From Rhopalosiphum padi (Eukaryota; Arthropoda; Insecta; Hemiptera; Aphididae), in NCBI RefSeq assembly GCF_020882245.1, contig NC_083598.1, positions 10,781,178 through 10,845,177 of the forward strand: DNA of 64,000 nt, given 5' to 3'. Of the stretch, positions 51,850 through 64,000 are shown piece by piece (position 1 is the first letter of the stretch; every line of letters starts with the position of its first letter). Made by a program: the position numbers and the translations under genes. The notes under the pieces are model-generated. The model saw only the letters and a program-made list of their open reading frames with translations. It made no database searches and had not been told where the DNA came from.

Positions 51850-52865
51850 TAAAATAATATTATATAATATTACGAATGTATCGTATAATATGTAAAAAAA
51901 AAACAGCCAATAAACGTAGTGTGAACCCGTTAGCTGCGTTCGTTTTGTTTTGTTTTTTCAGTAAATGACATCGTATATTCTGTCGAAAATAACAGCAAGT
52001 TCGTCTGAATAAACAATAAAAAAAAAAAAAATAAATAATCAAAGAGATTTATTTAATTAAAAATGTCTTTGTCGGTAGAAAAGTTCTTACATAGAAAATA
52101 GTATATATACATGGCGATATATGTTTAAACTTCTCCTCCCCGAACTACTATATTCTGTTCCGGAGAACTAACATTTTTCATTGTTCAGAGAAAACGGTTC
52201 AGTGTCAAGAAAGTAAACCGACAAGTGACTTATTAAAGTACATAAATTTTAGTTATTATGTTTTCCCATAATAATTAACGTTAGTTTCATAAATCTTATT
52301 TTAAAAGTTGGACAATCTTAGAATATATTATATTATTAAAGTGAGACTTAATCCCGCTAAATCATACTATAATTTAAAAACCGTTGGAAGTATTCACACA
52401 AGCGATATGATATAAGATTTGAAATTAATAAATATAATATAATTATCACTATTTTATAATAGTATTTAATCATATAACTGTTAAACTATTAAGTCCAATG
52501 CAATAATTAAATGTGCTCATAATAATAATGTATAACATGCAACTGCATATTAATTAGGTAGGTACCTACTTAATATAAATCATATTATTAGACATTTTTT
52601 CTAGAATGCATTCTGTGAAACTTTAATTTAGTAATTTTTATATTTAGTAATATATATTTTAAAATCAAAATCTTCTTCTTCAAATAGAAGATTACAAAGC
52701 ATTCGAACATATTTCACTACACAAATAATAGTTTACTTTCCTCGTGCTTACTTAAAATGTGTACAATTGATTAATACAGTTAATACCAAATAATGTTTAT
52801 ATTTTAGAAAAAATTTAACCATATTATATTATATAAAGTATACTTTTATACTTAATAATATGATT
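51850..52865. other. intergenic AT-rich DNA
   Basis: No gene is supported. The minus-strand frame at 51860-52042 is a Phe/Arg-rich chance frame over A runs. Confidence 0.5.
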
Positions 52866-52870
52866 CAAAA

Positions 52871-52950
52871 CTGATCGCGGTGAATTGGTCGCGAAAAATT
52901 GATCTCGAATACAATAATTGATCGTCAGGATAATTGATCATCAAACGATT
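52871..52950. repeat. cluster of spaced (T)TGATC words
   Basis: TGATC occurs at least four times, and the related TTGGTCGCG once, within 80 bp at intervals of roughly 10-25 bp (ctgatcgcgg, attgatctcg, attgatcgtc, attgatcatc). The spacing is loose. It may be the end of a transposon with sub-terminal repeats. Confidence 0.45.
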
Positions 52951-53159
52951 TTTTTTTCGTTTTTTAGTTATTTTATAACACTAGGTATATTTCCGAGTTT
53001 TTTTTAATTAATTAGAATATTCAGTTAATTCAGTTAACAATTTGATTAAAAGATTTAATAATATATATTATGTACTATTATTACTATTAGACCATTATTA
53101 TATTATATATTGAAATGATATAAAATAATAATTTGTAATTTTTTATTGTTTCTCTACGA

Positions 53160-54900
53160 TGGTAAAATATTATGAAATACTCACTAGTCACCATATGGGA
53201 TGATAACTGAATCGGAATCTTAATGCGGCTTACTAGCTGTTATAGTATGGTGATAACTTTGATAAACTTATACGGTCGTTATCAACTTATTGTCATCTAC
53301 TCCGTTGGTCGTGTCAATTAGTTATTATTAATGTTTTTCGGTCTATGCTGGTGCTGTATTGTGTATATCGACTGTGTTTTTATTGTATAATAATGCAATT
53401 TACAGAGCAAAAAAAGCAGAAAATAAATTAATTTACAACTAACTCTTCAAATAATTCACTGTGTCAAAATTCTTAAAAACTGAATACAAGATTCTACATA
53501 AGTTGTTTTTTCATCTGTATAAAAATATTTAAAATACGTTGAAAACATTTTTTTTTAATATTTATGTTAAGTTAGAATTTTGATGAAGTTTATCAAAATT
53601 ACAAACATTTTCAAACTATTTTGTAGTTATAAAAAGTTTTTTTCTATTATAAAGATTTAGAAATTTTAAAACAAGATTTCTCATAAGTATTTCATACTCA
53701 ATGCCGTAACTACATTGCAGGTGGTCGTGTGTAAGAGTATAATAGGTTTTTTTTAACCAACTACCACCAAGTCATTATTATTTATAAATCAATTTCTTAA
53801 CTATACATATGACATACTGTACTAATACTGATTATGTTTTAGTGGAAAGTGGAAAAGTGATAAAATTTTTTTAAAAAGTGTAAAAAGCGGCTTTTATTTA
53901 GGAATAAAGTAATTACATATTTTTTAAAGTTATTTTAAACTTTAAAAATCATTAATTCACTAAGTGAAACCTCTTAAGTCCAACTGTCATAAACTATAAT
54001 GAAAGTAGATTTGTTATCATATTTATAATTAAATTTTAATAATTTCACTAAATAAATAATAGGTAACTGAAATAACTTTTACATGAGTGTCTCATAATGA
54101 TTTTCCTTTAAAGTTTAAACCACTGATCTATTAAATATAAACTATTTTTTATATTATAAAATTCAATATTTTTATTATAAGGTGATAATTGAAAAAAGCA
54201 AAACAGAAACCTAAGCCTAACTGATTTAAATAAAAATTTAAAATGTAGAGGAGACTAGACTCTGGGTCTGCGAGCGGTACTCTGTAGTTGAGACGTTTAT
54301 ACTGAAATTAATAAATCTAAAAAATATATAAAAACAATTATTTTTTATAGATATTTTAAGTTAAAATTTGGACGAAATTACATATTATTTAAATGATGAA
54401 TATCGATGTTTATTATTTTGTTATAATTTAAAAACATTTCTTGTGAGGACTTAAAACTTTTAAGTTTACTGTAAATTTTAGTTTATAACGCAATACAATT
54501 TTCAAAAATATAGAATAATTTTGAAATATTACCTACCATGAACCCATTCACACTGTTTTTAGGTAAGGTGATGTTGATTCAAAAGATAATAACAATAATA
54601 AAATAAAGTATAAATTATATTTATTATTATTATTTTATAGTTAAAAATGTATAATAATATATAATAAATGCAACATTTTCGGCTAAAATTAAATCAATCT
54701 ATTTTAATATTAATAGTAAAATAAATTACTTTACTTAGCAATATTAAAAAAAAAGATGATATTATAAAATGCATTTAGTGATTAGGCTATCGGACAGTCT
54801 TTGCTTAGAGTTTTATGTGTAATAATATACAAATAGATTTAAATTTAACACATCCGTTGTAGTGACCCACTCGTACAAGAGAGGTACCTACTATTTTTTA
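53160..54900 (-). repeat. dispersed repeat family, further degenerate copies
   Basis: Near 54900-54840, minus-strand words (gtaggtacctctcttgtacg, gtgggtcacta, gtgttaaatttaaat) match the tRNA-like end of the family seen at 45061. Upstream segments (53480-53700 and 54300-54540) have AT-rich body words such as aagatttctcataag and aaaacttttaagttt, in patterns like the other copies. Boundaries and copy number are uncertain. Confidence 0.35.
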
Positions 54901-54904
54901 TTTT

Positions 54905-57350
54905 TCACACTATTAATTAATCTATTGAGTAATGTATGAAATGTATGTATACCATTGATTATATATAGTATAGGTACGTCACGTAATAGAAAAATATTAA
55001 ACGCTCATGTACATATAAAAATGTAATCGCAACTTTTTTTTATAAAAGTCCGTCTAGATTCTTATTTTACACCATATTATTTGAATACATTTCTGTAAAA
55101 ATCCATTTAGAATTAATACATTTTTAATAGGATTTCTTGAAAAAATTCTAAAAATGTAATATAATAAAAAGAATACATACCAGATAAAAATATTAAATTC
55201 AAAAAAAATTAATATCTCCTTTTTAGTATTTAAACAAAAAATAAAATATTTTCTGGAAATATTATGTAGGTACATTTTTCTAAGTAAAAATTATTTTTTT
55301 ATACAAACTAAAAGTTCATTAAATCATTGTATTTATATGTCATTTAAAAATATTTAAATTGAATTAATTTTAAATTAAATTGTAATTTTTTAGATTTTTA
55401 TTGCAGAAATTTTGAAATTATTAAATTTCTGAAAATCTAAAAAAATATTATTCAATAGTAGTCTTTAGAATATTATTGTGTCATATAATATTATGTTCAT
55501 AGTAAATATTTATTTAAAAAAAATTGTGCAATAAAATTGACATTATAGATATTATATATTATTTAATGATTCAATGGTAAATGCTAAATCGTGAAAATGA
55601 AACTATAGTTAAAGTATAATATGATAATATTATAAATACAAAATATTTAACAATTCACCGTATATGAACATGTTAATTGTCAATATAAAATATGAAAAAA
55701 ATCTATTTAAAAATAGAACGACAATAATTATATTTAAATAAATAAATTATAGTATGAAATATAGTTTTTTTTTTTTAAATATCTCTTTAACATACTTAGA
55801 GGGTATGCAATGGTTAAATTTTTTTCGGGTAAAAAATAAGTATTTATTAAAAATAAAAATGTTTTGCAATTCGGAGCTTATTGATATTTTTGGTATTATA
55901 GATACATATTAATCATATTATTAGCAATTATAGCGCGTTATTAAATATTATGTTAAATAATACAATTAATTCATTCACACAAACTAAAAACACACTTAAA
56001 TTGTATATACTGGAAAACTCTATGTCATATCCTGTATAATATAACATTATAATGGTTAATAATATATTGTGTGTAGTAAAAAATATTATCTGTTTATACT
56101 TTGGAATAGTAAAACAAATGTAAGCCATGCAACTAAAACGAGTAAAAAAGAGTTTATGTATGGTAAATCAAATTACATTATATCAAATGTATTAACTATG
56201 AATTCATTTTTAAAAATCAAATAATATGGTTCATATTTATAGATATGTTAAATTTATATTATAGGTACCTTTTGTTAACTAAATAATTTCATAAAACGTC
56301 GAAAATTCATATAATATTAATTACTTATTGTTTGACATAAATCAAACTAATTGTGTGCGGTTTATGTAAAAAGTATTGTGTGTAACGGTTAACATTAAAA
56401 TATTTTGTTTGAAAAAATATGCATATTTAAATGAGTATAATTTCATTATTATAAAAACGAATGATTAAAATCTGAGTGAAAGTAAAAAAATTATAATAAA
56501 TTATTTTTGATAAACAGTTTTTTACACATAAAAATTAAAAATCATAATTAAATTACATTACTATATACAAAATTTCTAGTGTAGAATTAATTAGATATTC
56601 AAACATATTATTAACGGTCGAGGACAGCTTAAGTTTAAATCCAACACATTTTAATACAACTTTTTTCTTCCAGCTAGTCAAAAGAGCCTTTTTTGTGCAG
56701 TACATATTTCATTAATAGCGACAAATTTTAAAATTTAAAATTTAATTCAACTATAGTAAAATAGAGTTCATAAATATGCATTTTCCATTGTTCTAGTTAA
56801 ACTGTAGACAATATAATTTAAAGGTTTTGGTAGAAAATTAAACTAAATTAAATTACGAGTATTTAAAGTAATTGTTCAATTAAAATTTTACTATTTATTT
56901 AAAAATGTATTGAAAATGATACTATATATATTTTTTATATTACCCATAGTTAACTATACAATGCTAATAAGAAACGATAGATAGAAGATTTGTTTTTTTT
57001 TTTAAGCTTAATCTGTTAGTGTTAATAATAAAGTATATTGAATTCCATATACATTTTCCAATTAAAAAAAATAAATACCAAAACTGTTATTCACTTATTC
57101 ATATTGTCAAAAAAAAAAAAAATTAATCACAATTAGACTTTTTTTCTGTGAGTAAGTATATACAATTTAATTAATTTGTGTTAAGTTAAATTAATTTACA
57201 TTTTTTATTGAATTATTCAAAAACTTATTTTCGAGGTTTTTATAATAGTTGATTATTATAATCATAATCATTATAAAAATATTTCAAAGAAGTAAAACGT
57301 TCATTACAGTATATGTATATAATTTGAACAAACAAATTATGTTTTATTTA
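54905..57350. other. long AT-rich gene-less stretch
   Basis: Nothing but AT-rich sequence was seen. Minus frames at 55054-55275 and 55928-56128 are Ile/Phe/Tyr-rich chance frames. Confidence 0.5.
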
Positions 57351-57359
57351 TTCTGCACC

Positions 57360-57860
57360 ATTTGGATACCAGACGAATCGTACCAATCAAGCTCTCAACG
57401 ACGAGATTAAAGCACGAAAAAAGTGCTATTTTTTTATTAAATGCTCAATACAAATGTTCGTGTGTATACATCTGATGTGTGTGTGTTGGTGCGTATGTAT
57501 GCATTATGTATCTTATGCACGTATAGGTTAATATATGGTGACAGAAGCGCATAAAAATGGCAATTTCAGAGTGCGGTCGTAGACGCCGGCAATAACCAGC
57601 CTATTATAGGTGTAGCTCAAGTCGTTAAAATATTAGCATTTTATCTTCCGCACACGTATAATTGTTTTTGACCTACGACTGTAACAATCGGGAAAAACAA
57701 AACCATTTCCAAACGTGTCTCTTCGCACTGCTGCCCCTCGCGTCTATACGCCGATGATGCGATGGCGGGCTTTACGATCGAAAAACAACCAGCCAGCCTG
57801 TAAAAAAACCGAATGCTAACGAAAAATAACATTTTAAGTTCACTTTAATGGTCGACACTT
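57360..57860. other. CpG-richer island, possible promoter or untranslated exon
   Basis: CpG words are concentrated here (gagtgcggtcgtagacgccg, cctcgcgtctatacgccg). No splice-supported coding frame was found; a 63-residue minus frame (57641-57832) lacks family features. By analogy with the 51 kb island it may mark a promoter. Confidence 0.25.
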
Positions 57861-57864
57861 ACTG

Positions 57865-60490
57865 TAGCAACATTATATAGGCCATTTTGTAACCAGGCAA
57901 GCTCGACTGAACTGACAAGCATCGACTAGAAAAAAATAAAATAAAAACTGATACGACTACAATCACAAGTTTTGAAATTTTTCGTTAGGATGTGTGAATT
58001 TATTTCTACAGATTCCATAATTATTATTATTTATTAAATTATTTCATATATATATACTAATATCGCTGTGATAAACTATCTAAATATTATGATAAGAAAT
58101 GCATAAATATATATATTCACTTTATTGGATCACATATAATCACTGACAACAATTAAAATAGAGCTGTATACACCTTTAGTATATGACATAAAAAATACAT
58201 TATGCTTAGTTTATTTTTTATTTCACTTTTTAGGATTTAACACTTACTTTTTGTAAGTGTGGGTTAAAGTAAAAAGGTTTTTGAATATTAGCTTAGGAAG
58301 TTAGTATCTTACAAGAAAATATGTTTTATTTATATATTTTTTTTATAGTATAAAAAACTTAAAACGGCTTTTAAATATTTTAATTCCAGGTATTTAGTAA
58401 ATAAGTATTATGGAGTAACCGTGTTTCAAATACTCGTAATTCTACTACTGCTTGTTTGGAATGGCCGTTAAGTAAAACATTCTAACCGTGTACTACCTAT
58501 TACGTGCTACTAGCACGGCCGGTATGTTGACAAACATCTTGAAACTTTTGTCAAGAGGGTTAAAAGGGTGGTCATTTGTATTTACCTTTTACACCACTAT
58601 TTGACTGTACAATTACTATGTAGGACATCTAAGGCCTTGATTAAGCTATTTATAAAATACATTAAATTGTTTTAAAAATATTTGTAAAATACATTTTTAA
58701 ATTAGCATTAATATGCATTTTTAAAGATCAACTAGTGGATTGATATCGAATATAATAAGCATTGTAATTTATTGAAATGACTATAATATGGACATTATTT
58801 ATATTATAATTTTTTATAATGTTTTTAAATTATCAGCTCGGTCTATAAGAAATAATATTAGATAATATAGAGTAGTAATAAAAATAATAATAATAATAAA
58901 TAATAATAACAATGATTTTATATATTATATTTACTTATCGTACCTTACGTACTTTTTTAGGGTCAAAACATTATTTTTTAATATATTTCTACAAACATAA
59001 CTGTACAATAGGATAAAAAAAATGTTTTTTATATTCATATAACTATATTCTGGTGCACTTATGACATACATTCTTGAACACTTTTTTTCTTCGTATTTTT
59101 AATTATGTTAATGGGTTTAGAAATAAAATTACTTCTACGAGTTGATTGATCTCAATTTTTGTATTATTGGAAAATAAGGATTAGGATTTTAGTTAAAGGA
59201 TAAAGTTATCCCTAAAAAATATTAAATATTAAATTTACTATTTAAATAATATATATTTTTAGATATATGTACCAGTTGAATAATTTTCTTCGATTATTGT
59301 GAATACAACGTAAATAAAAAGTGTAAAAGTATAAGCATGTATAGATCATGCATAAAATATTATGATAATATGATATGAAAAAACGTGTCATAAAATGATT
59401 TTGGTACCCTTTTTAAAAAAAATTGTTGTTATTTTTAAAAGTTTATCTAAATTGTAAATATTTAAATTTAAAAAAATTCAATCGAAATGCTAGTATAAAT
59501 ATATTATGATACATTATCTACTAATATATCATAGGTTCAGATTTTTAATTAAAAATGTTGTTTTAATTAAGGCGATTCAATGGAAGCTGGATGAGTAATT
59601 GAGTTAAGATAATAAAATTAAATTTTAAGATCCTTTGATGAATATGGTTATAATTTTCATAACTTCCAAGTGAATAAAAATATGAGAAATACTGAAAAAA
59701 AGCCAGTTTGTAGAACAAAAAAAGTTTTTAAAAAAACTTATAAAACTTCAAACGATAACTGTATTTTTTTGCATGGTTCAATGTAAATTATCAATATAAT
59801 AGGCGTCTTTTAAATTTTTTAAATGAAAAAAAAAATTGTTAAAGTTTATTTCTTTCTCAATATACTTAATTACTTTTACTGAAAATTAAACGCCTAATTA
59901 AAAATCGTCGACTTACAACCGGAGTAAAATTAAAAAAAGTACAATTATTTTTAAATGTATTTAAATGTATTTTAATATGCATATAATATAATAACTAATA
60001 ATTATTGTATAATATTAATTGTAATATTAATGTAATAATATAATAATTCGAAAACTTAAAAAAAAAAAACTAAATTATAATAGATCAAAATATATCATTT
60101 CATTAAGTAACTGAACTATTTATTAACATATTTTTATTAGGTAGTTTTAACCCTATTTAAAGGTTAAATTTAAAATATAATTTATTTATACATAGAAAAT
60201 ATATTTGTAAGCAAATTATAAACTATAACAAGGTCATTAAAACAAATGAAACATGGGTAAAAATATAACTTTGAACATAATTATTTGATTAATTTATTTC
60301 CGTAAAATTATATTTAATTCCTTAACTATTAGCCTCGAGTAACTAAACACTCGTATGTTTTTTATTTTTGAATAAAATATTAAACAGCTAAATTAATATT
60401 TCAACACACTATTTTTATAAAATTTAACTATACATAATCACATTTGATAATCGTAGAAAGAAAATAATCTAATAATTATGTATTTCATTG
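57865..60490. other. AT-rich gene-less stretch
   Basis: No exon is supported. A higher-complexity patch at 58430-58640 (for example gctactagcacggccggtat) may be part of a repeat. Segments around 59690-59960 resemble the AT-rich body of the dispersed repeat family. Confidence 0.45.
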
Positions 60491-60494
60491 ATTA

Positions 60495-60680
60495 AAAAGA
60501 CGTCAAGTAGCTAACCGCTTTGCTATAGTTTTAGTTAGGTCTCATGTAGACGTTTACTGTACATTATTACCATCGAATAGTTAATTATAATGAATATGTT
60601 AAATTTGAATTCAATTATAGATCACATTTTATATGACGATAAAGGATTTAAATCAGAGGTGGTTTTAGATTCAAAACGTA
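60495..60680 (+). repeat. dispersed repeat family, degenerate copy (plus)
   Basis: The order aaaaagacgtcaagtagctaa, ctttgctata, attataatgaatatgttaaa and tttgaattcaatta parallels the head of the 45061 copy. It is strongly diverged in the tRNA-like part. Confidence 0.45.
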
Positions 60681-61009
60681 GCGATGAATATATTTATTTC
60701 ATATTTATATATATTTTTGTGTCTAAAAATATTCTTTTTAGTAAAAAATAATGTAATGAACTTAAACTTCCATGGATGATTTTTTTATATTGCATCTAGT
60801 TTGTACTTTTAGGAAACCAAAATAGAAAATGATCAGTACATTTTAAATTTAATTGGGAAAAAACTAATAAAGATATGTCATTTATCAAAATTTTTAAATT
60901 ATAATCAAAATAATTGTTTAGTAATCTTAGTCACTAAAAATTAAAAATATGGATCATCTTAACTTAGAACCATTTTTTATTGTATACCTATAAAGATTTA
61001 TCATTTAAT

Positions 61010-61110
61010 TAAAATTTAGCACATCCATTACATAGTTTACTCAATGAAGAAGTTACTCGACTCATATTGCCCAGCAGAGTGGTTTTCTTCTATCCTCTTG
61101 TTTTTAGTAA
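61010..61110 (-). repeat. dispersed repeat family, degenerate copy (minus)
   Basis: On the minus strand the words ccactctgctgggc, gagtcgagtaact and gtaatggatgtgctaaatttt follow the same order as copy 1. It lies about 0.4 kb from a plus-oriented copy, giving a head-to-head arrangement. Confidence 0.4.
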
Positions 61111-61114
61111 TCCC

Positions 61115-63195
61115 TGATTATTTTAAAATGTACTAAGAATTTATTACTTTTGTTTTCTAAGATGTATATTAGATAAGAAACTATTCTCAAATTTATAATT
61201 CATATAATTGTTTTCTATCATAAATGAATTTGCATATAATAGATGCACAATATACACATCATTATAAAATCAATATATTTATCGTTTTGCTCAAAATCTT
61301 AAATGTTTTGCATTAGTAATAAAATATTATATAAATACCAACGATTTGTATTTTGCTTATTAAGTATTTCCGGTTGTTCTTTTAGAACTTCTAAATAACA
61401 ATTAATTTATCCCAACAATCATATAACAAATTACTTATTATATATTGAAACTACGAGGTGTATTGTGTCTTTTTTAAGTAGAATTTAGCCTTATCCGATC
61501 ATATAATTTTTGTGTTTTTCGCAACTGGGTATAATATTGTGAATTCTTCTACAACGCTCATCCATCATTATTCAAAACTACTTCAGAAATAATATTTCAT
61601 TGTATAACTTAAAAGTATGATATTATTTGAAAAACAAATAAATACACTATTTATAAAACATGTTTAATTGAATAATAATTTACAAAATATATAATAAACA
61701 TGTAGTTTTATTCTTATCATGGTTTTTGGTATTTTAATATTAGTATTGTAACACTGTATTTTAAAATAAATTTATTTAAAAATTTAATTAGTCAACTTAT
61801 AAAACAATAAACAAATATCTGAAAATAAACATTGAACAGATAAGATCACAAGATAGTCAAAGTTTTTTCATATCTTATATAACTCGTATTTATATCTCTT
61901 GAGAAAAATACACTAAATTTTTTACATTTTATTCATTCGTGTGTATTGTTATTCATCTAGATAAGTTCTATTCCTACATAGATAACAAAACGAAAACTAT
62001 ACATTACTTGTGACTTTTAGACCGAACAAGATTGCTAGTGGATCGAACCTTTAACAAGGCCGCAATAAAAATAAATCCATATAGGTAGATAGACGAGTAG
62101 AAGAATAAAAGAAAAAAAACATTCAGAAAAATAAAGATGCAGTTTATATCGATAAGGACAATACTTCTGGGATACGTAAAACTAATATTGTATTTGATGT
62201 AAAATCTTCAGTTGTATCAAACTAGTTAAAACTCAATATAATATTATGATAAATTAATTTTTATATTTAATAGTTGGTTATGCAAATAAAGTAGTATTTA
62301 TTTCTTGTTTATTAATTAATTTATTTTTTTTACAAAAATTTAATAATTTGATTTAAATGTTCATTAATTGAACAACATACACATCATTCGTATTTTATTT
62401 TAAAGATGTTTTATAAAAGTGCTTACATAAATATTATTATATTAAAATTAACTACAGGTTAATGTATCGGATGTGTGCTTAATCATCTTAATATTTGTTT
62501 GTATGTTTCGCTGTTTTTAGAAATATATATTTATTTGAAAGTAATTTATTTTTCTAGATACGACCGTAATCAATCTTCTCTTAATTTTATTTTGTTTGAC
62601 GGTTTCCAATTATGGCAAACTTATAATGTCCATCTACAGTTTCATACTTTTATAACTAAACATCAAATTTATTAATTTTTACTTTTTCTTAGTAACTCAA
62701 CTGTTTTTACAAATATGTGTACATTAAAAATATGTTTCGAATCGACAGAATCATAATTATTAAAAACTTTGTTAATTGTTATAGTTATTGATTTATTTTA
62801 TATCATTTAAATCTTTCATGTAACCTCTAACGTTCTTAATAGCAACATTTATAATAGGTTATTTGTACGACATACGACATAAACTACTATCACACGTACA
62901 AGTAACAAAAAAAACAACAACTGATGCTATTAAGAATGACATGGGTTTTTTTCTATGTACACAGTTAGTGGAGAGTGTTTCATTACCTAATGCAACGAGG
63001 CTCTAGAAGTTACTTCATCAACAATTATCTAGTTTGAAATCATAATGAGTTTAAACAGTTTTTTTCTGCTTAAGATTCGTTGTCTCCATTTTTTATTGTA
63101 TGATTTCAAACATACAAATGCATTGAGCAAACTATTGAGTGTCCTGATGATCTCTTACTTTTTTTGTCTCACTACGATTAATAATTTATATATTT
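61115..63195. other. AT-rich gene-less stretch
   Basis: No exon is supported. A 66-residue plus frame at 62475-62675 has chance composition. A ggttcgatcc word (minus strand, near 62040) resembles a tRNA B box but has no pairing T stem. Confidence 0.45.
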
Positions 63196-63228
63196 TTTTA
63201 TATATTAAGAAAATTTACTAAAAATCTG

Positions 63229-63486
63229 ATGTATACAATAAAATATAACAAATCGATAAGGCGTATTAATCTATATATATTTAAAACGATGTTTTTGCTT
63301 TTCTTTGGAATTTCTATTATTACACGTTTAGTAGATTCTAGAAAATCAAAAATATCAATAAATGCAATATCCCGCTGGCTACTAGTCACTTGGTTTTCAC
63401 TAGTTTGCTGGTATACCATTGTAGTGGAAACGTTCGTTATCACTTTTTATTATCAGGTTGTAAATAGCTTGCGCGAAATAGTCTAG
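63229..63486 (+). pseudogene. membrane-protein-like open frame, possibly decayed
   Basis: The 85-residue frame has two hydrophobic segments (around MFLLFFGISIITRLV and WLLVTWFSLVCWYTIVVETF) separated by a basic loop, then YYQVVNSLREIV. The pattern recalls part of an insect chemoreceptor, but no diagnostic motif is present. The frame resumes after two stops with the segment at 63499-63810. AT-rich DNA readily produces such hydrophobic frames, so this is weak. Confidence 0.2.
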
Positions 63487-63498
63487 AGCGGTTACTAA

Positions 63499-63810
63499 TG
63501 CATTCGTTTTATTTACTTTTCTATTTCTTGGACTGTCGTCAATTTACCATTTCATACTCTCTTATTTTTCACGTCTGCGAAATTAATACGTTTTTTTTCC
63601 TTATCTTTGTCGTTACAAAAATCGACGGGGCGTATGTGCGACAATGAAATGGTTTTAATCCAATATATTGAGGGAATGAGGAAGACAATGAGGAGAATGG
63701 GCGCAAAGGTATTATCGGGTATACCTATCAGAAAACTGAGCTCGTTATTTAATACGATTGAAAACGGCTCGGGAAATACAGCAGGCGAGAATAGACTGCC
63801 TAAAAGATAA
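63499..63810 (+). CDS. unidentified open frame, possible exon or pseudogene part
   Basis: The frame is open from 63499, and the first clear ATG is 63634. From there a 58-residue polar, basic sequence follows (MCDNEMVLIQYIEGMRKTMR at its start), with more G/C and balanced codons than flanking DNA. No acceptor AG lies close upstream of the coding-looking part. It is in the same frame as 63229-63486, separated by two stops within about 13 nt. No family is recognised. Confidence 0.25.
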   Translation, partial: CIRFIYFSISWTVVNLPFHTLLFFTSAKLIRFFSLSLSLQKSTGRMCDNEMVLIQYIEGMRKTMRRMGAKVLSGIPIRKLSSLFNTIENGSGNTAGENRLPKR

Positions 63811-63814
63811 TCGA

Positions 63815-64000
63815 AAAACGAATGGTCAACATTCGTTAAACGGCACGGGGGATTTTGTAATTCGGTGAGATGTTATATGATTGTCATATTTTACCAATTT
63901 TTGTTTTTTTACTTTATGATAGTTTATAATATTTTTTATATTTTAAAACATAATTTTTACAATGTTAGATTATGGTAATCAACATTTAGTTATATTTTTT
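63815..64000. other. window end, non-coding
   Basis: AT-rich sequence with nothing recognised up to the window edge. Confidence 0.5.

Noticed and set aside
62035..62060. ggttcgatcc word on the minus strand, tRNA-like
   Set aside because: The flanking five bases cannot form a T stem, and no D arm or anticodon arm lies at the required distance.
1..64000. CRISPR arrays, bacterial operons or an endosymbiont origin of the DNA
   Set aside because: There are no regularly spaced direct repeats with unique spacers. The identified genes have many introns with GT-AG sites and belong to animal families, so the DNA is nuclear and eukaryotic.

Overview
The window looks like aphid (Hemiptera, Aphididae) nuclear DNA. 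It is strongly AT-rich and full of homopolymer and TA runs and of the short 'taggtacctac'-type motif common in aphid assemblies. Genes are split into many short exons with GT-AG introns. The repeats are of insect type (hAT and pogo-like elements, a decayed non-LTR retrotransposon). The assignment to aphids is inference from sequence style and gene content. Exon boundaries were read by eye from splice sites and frame continuity, so there is no transcript support.

Layout. From 1 to 11.5 kb there is mostly non-coding AT-rich sequence, with two CpG-richer islands (about 2.0-2.6 and 3.5-4.4 kb), one orphan exon candidate (5271-5456) and a patch resembling part of 5S rRNA (about 10.4 kb). From 11.5 to 25.4 kb there are three consecutive plus-strand genes for predicted secreted proteins that I cannot name: a 139-residue Tyr-rich protein; a 729-residue Gly/Ser/Glu protein with fifteen units of about 29 residues; and a 289-residue basic, helix-rich protein with an acidic tail. 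The second and third share an unusual gene plan: a 45-nt coding first exon holding only the signal peptide core and ending in ILQ, a phase-0 intron, a tiny second exon, then one large exon.

From 26.2 to 37.1 kb lies a compact block of conserved housekeeping genes. On the minus strand are TTC21B/IFT139 (15 exons, 1213 residues, intraflagellar transport) and, only 99 nt upstream of it, a NATD1-like acetyltransferase-fold gene (3 exons, 118 residues). On the plus strand is a MINPP1-like histidine acid phosphatase (9 exons, 434 residues). The third secreted gene and TTC21B converge tail to tail with facing polyadenylation signals about 30 nt apart.

From 37 to 64 kb the sequence is transposon-rich and gene-poor. 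It holds a pogo/Tigger-like element, a hAT MITE with a perfect 8-bp target duplication, several copies in both orientations of a dispersed repeat whose end resembles a tRNA, and a broken Jockey-type reverse transcriptase. The one clear gene is a small two-exon gene at 51.06-51.80 kb. It sits in a CpG-rich island and encodes a 44-residue secreted basic peptide with an RRRR site. Weak, possibly decayed coding traces lie at 20.5-21.3 and 63.2-63.8 kb.

The most notable material is the tandem of orphan secreted genes with a signal-peptide-only first exon, and the 51 kb small-peptide gene. The expected context (saliva, glue or silk-like secretion, or signalling) is inference only.
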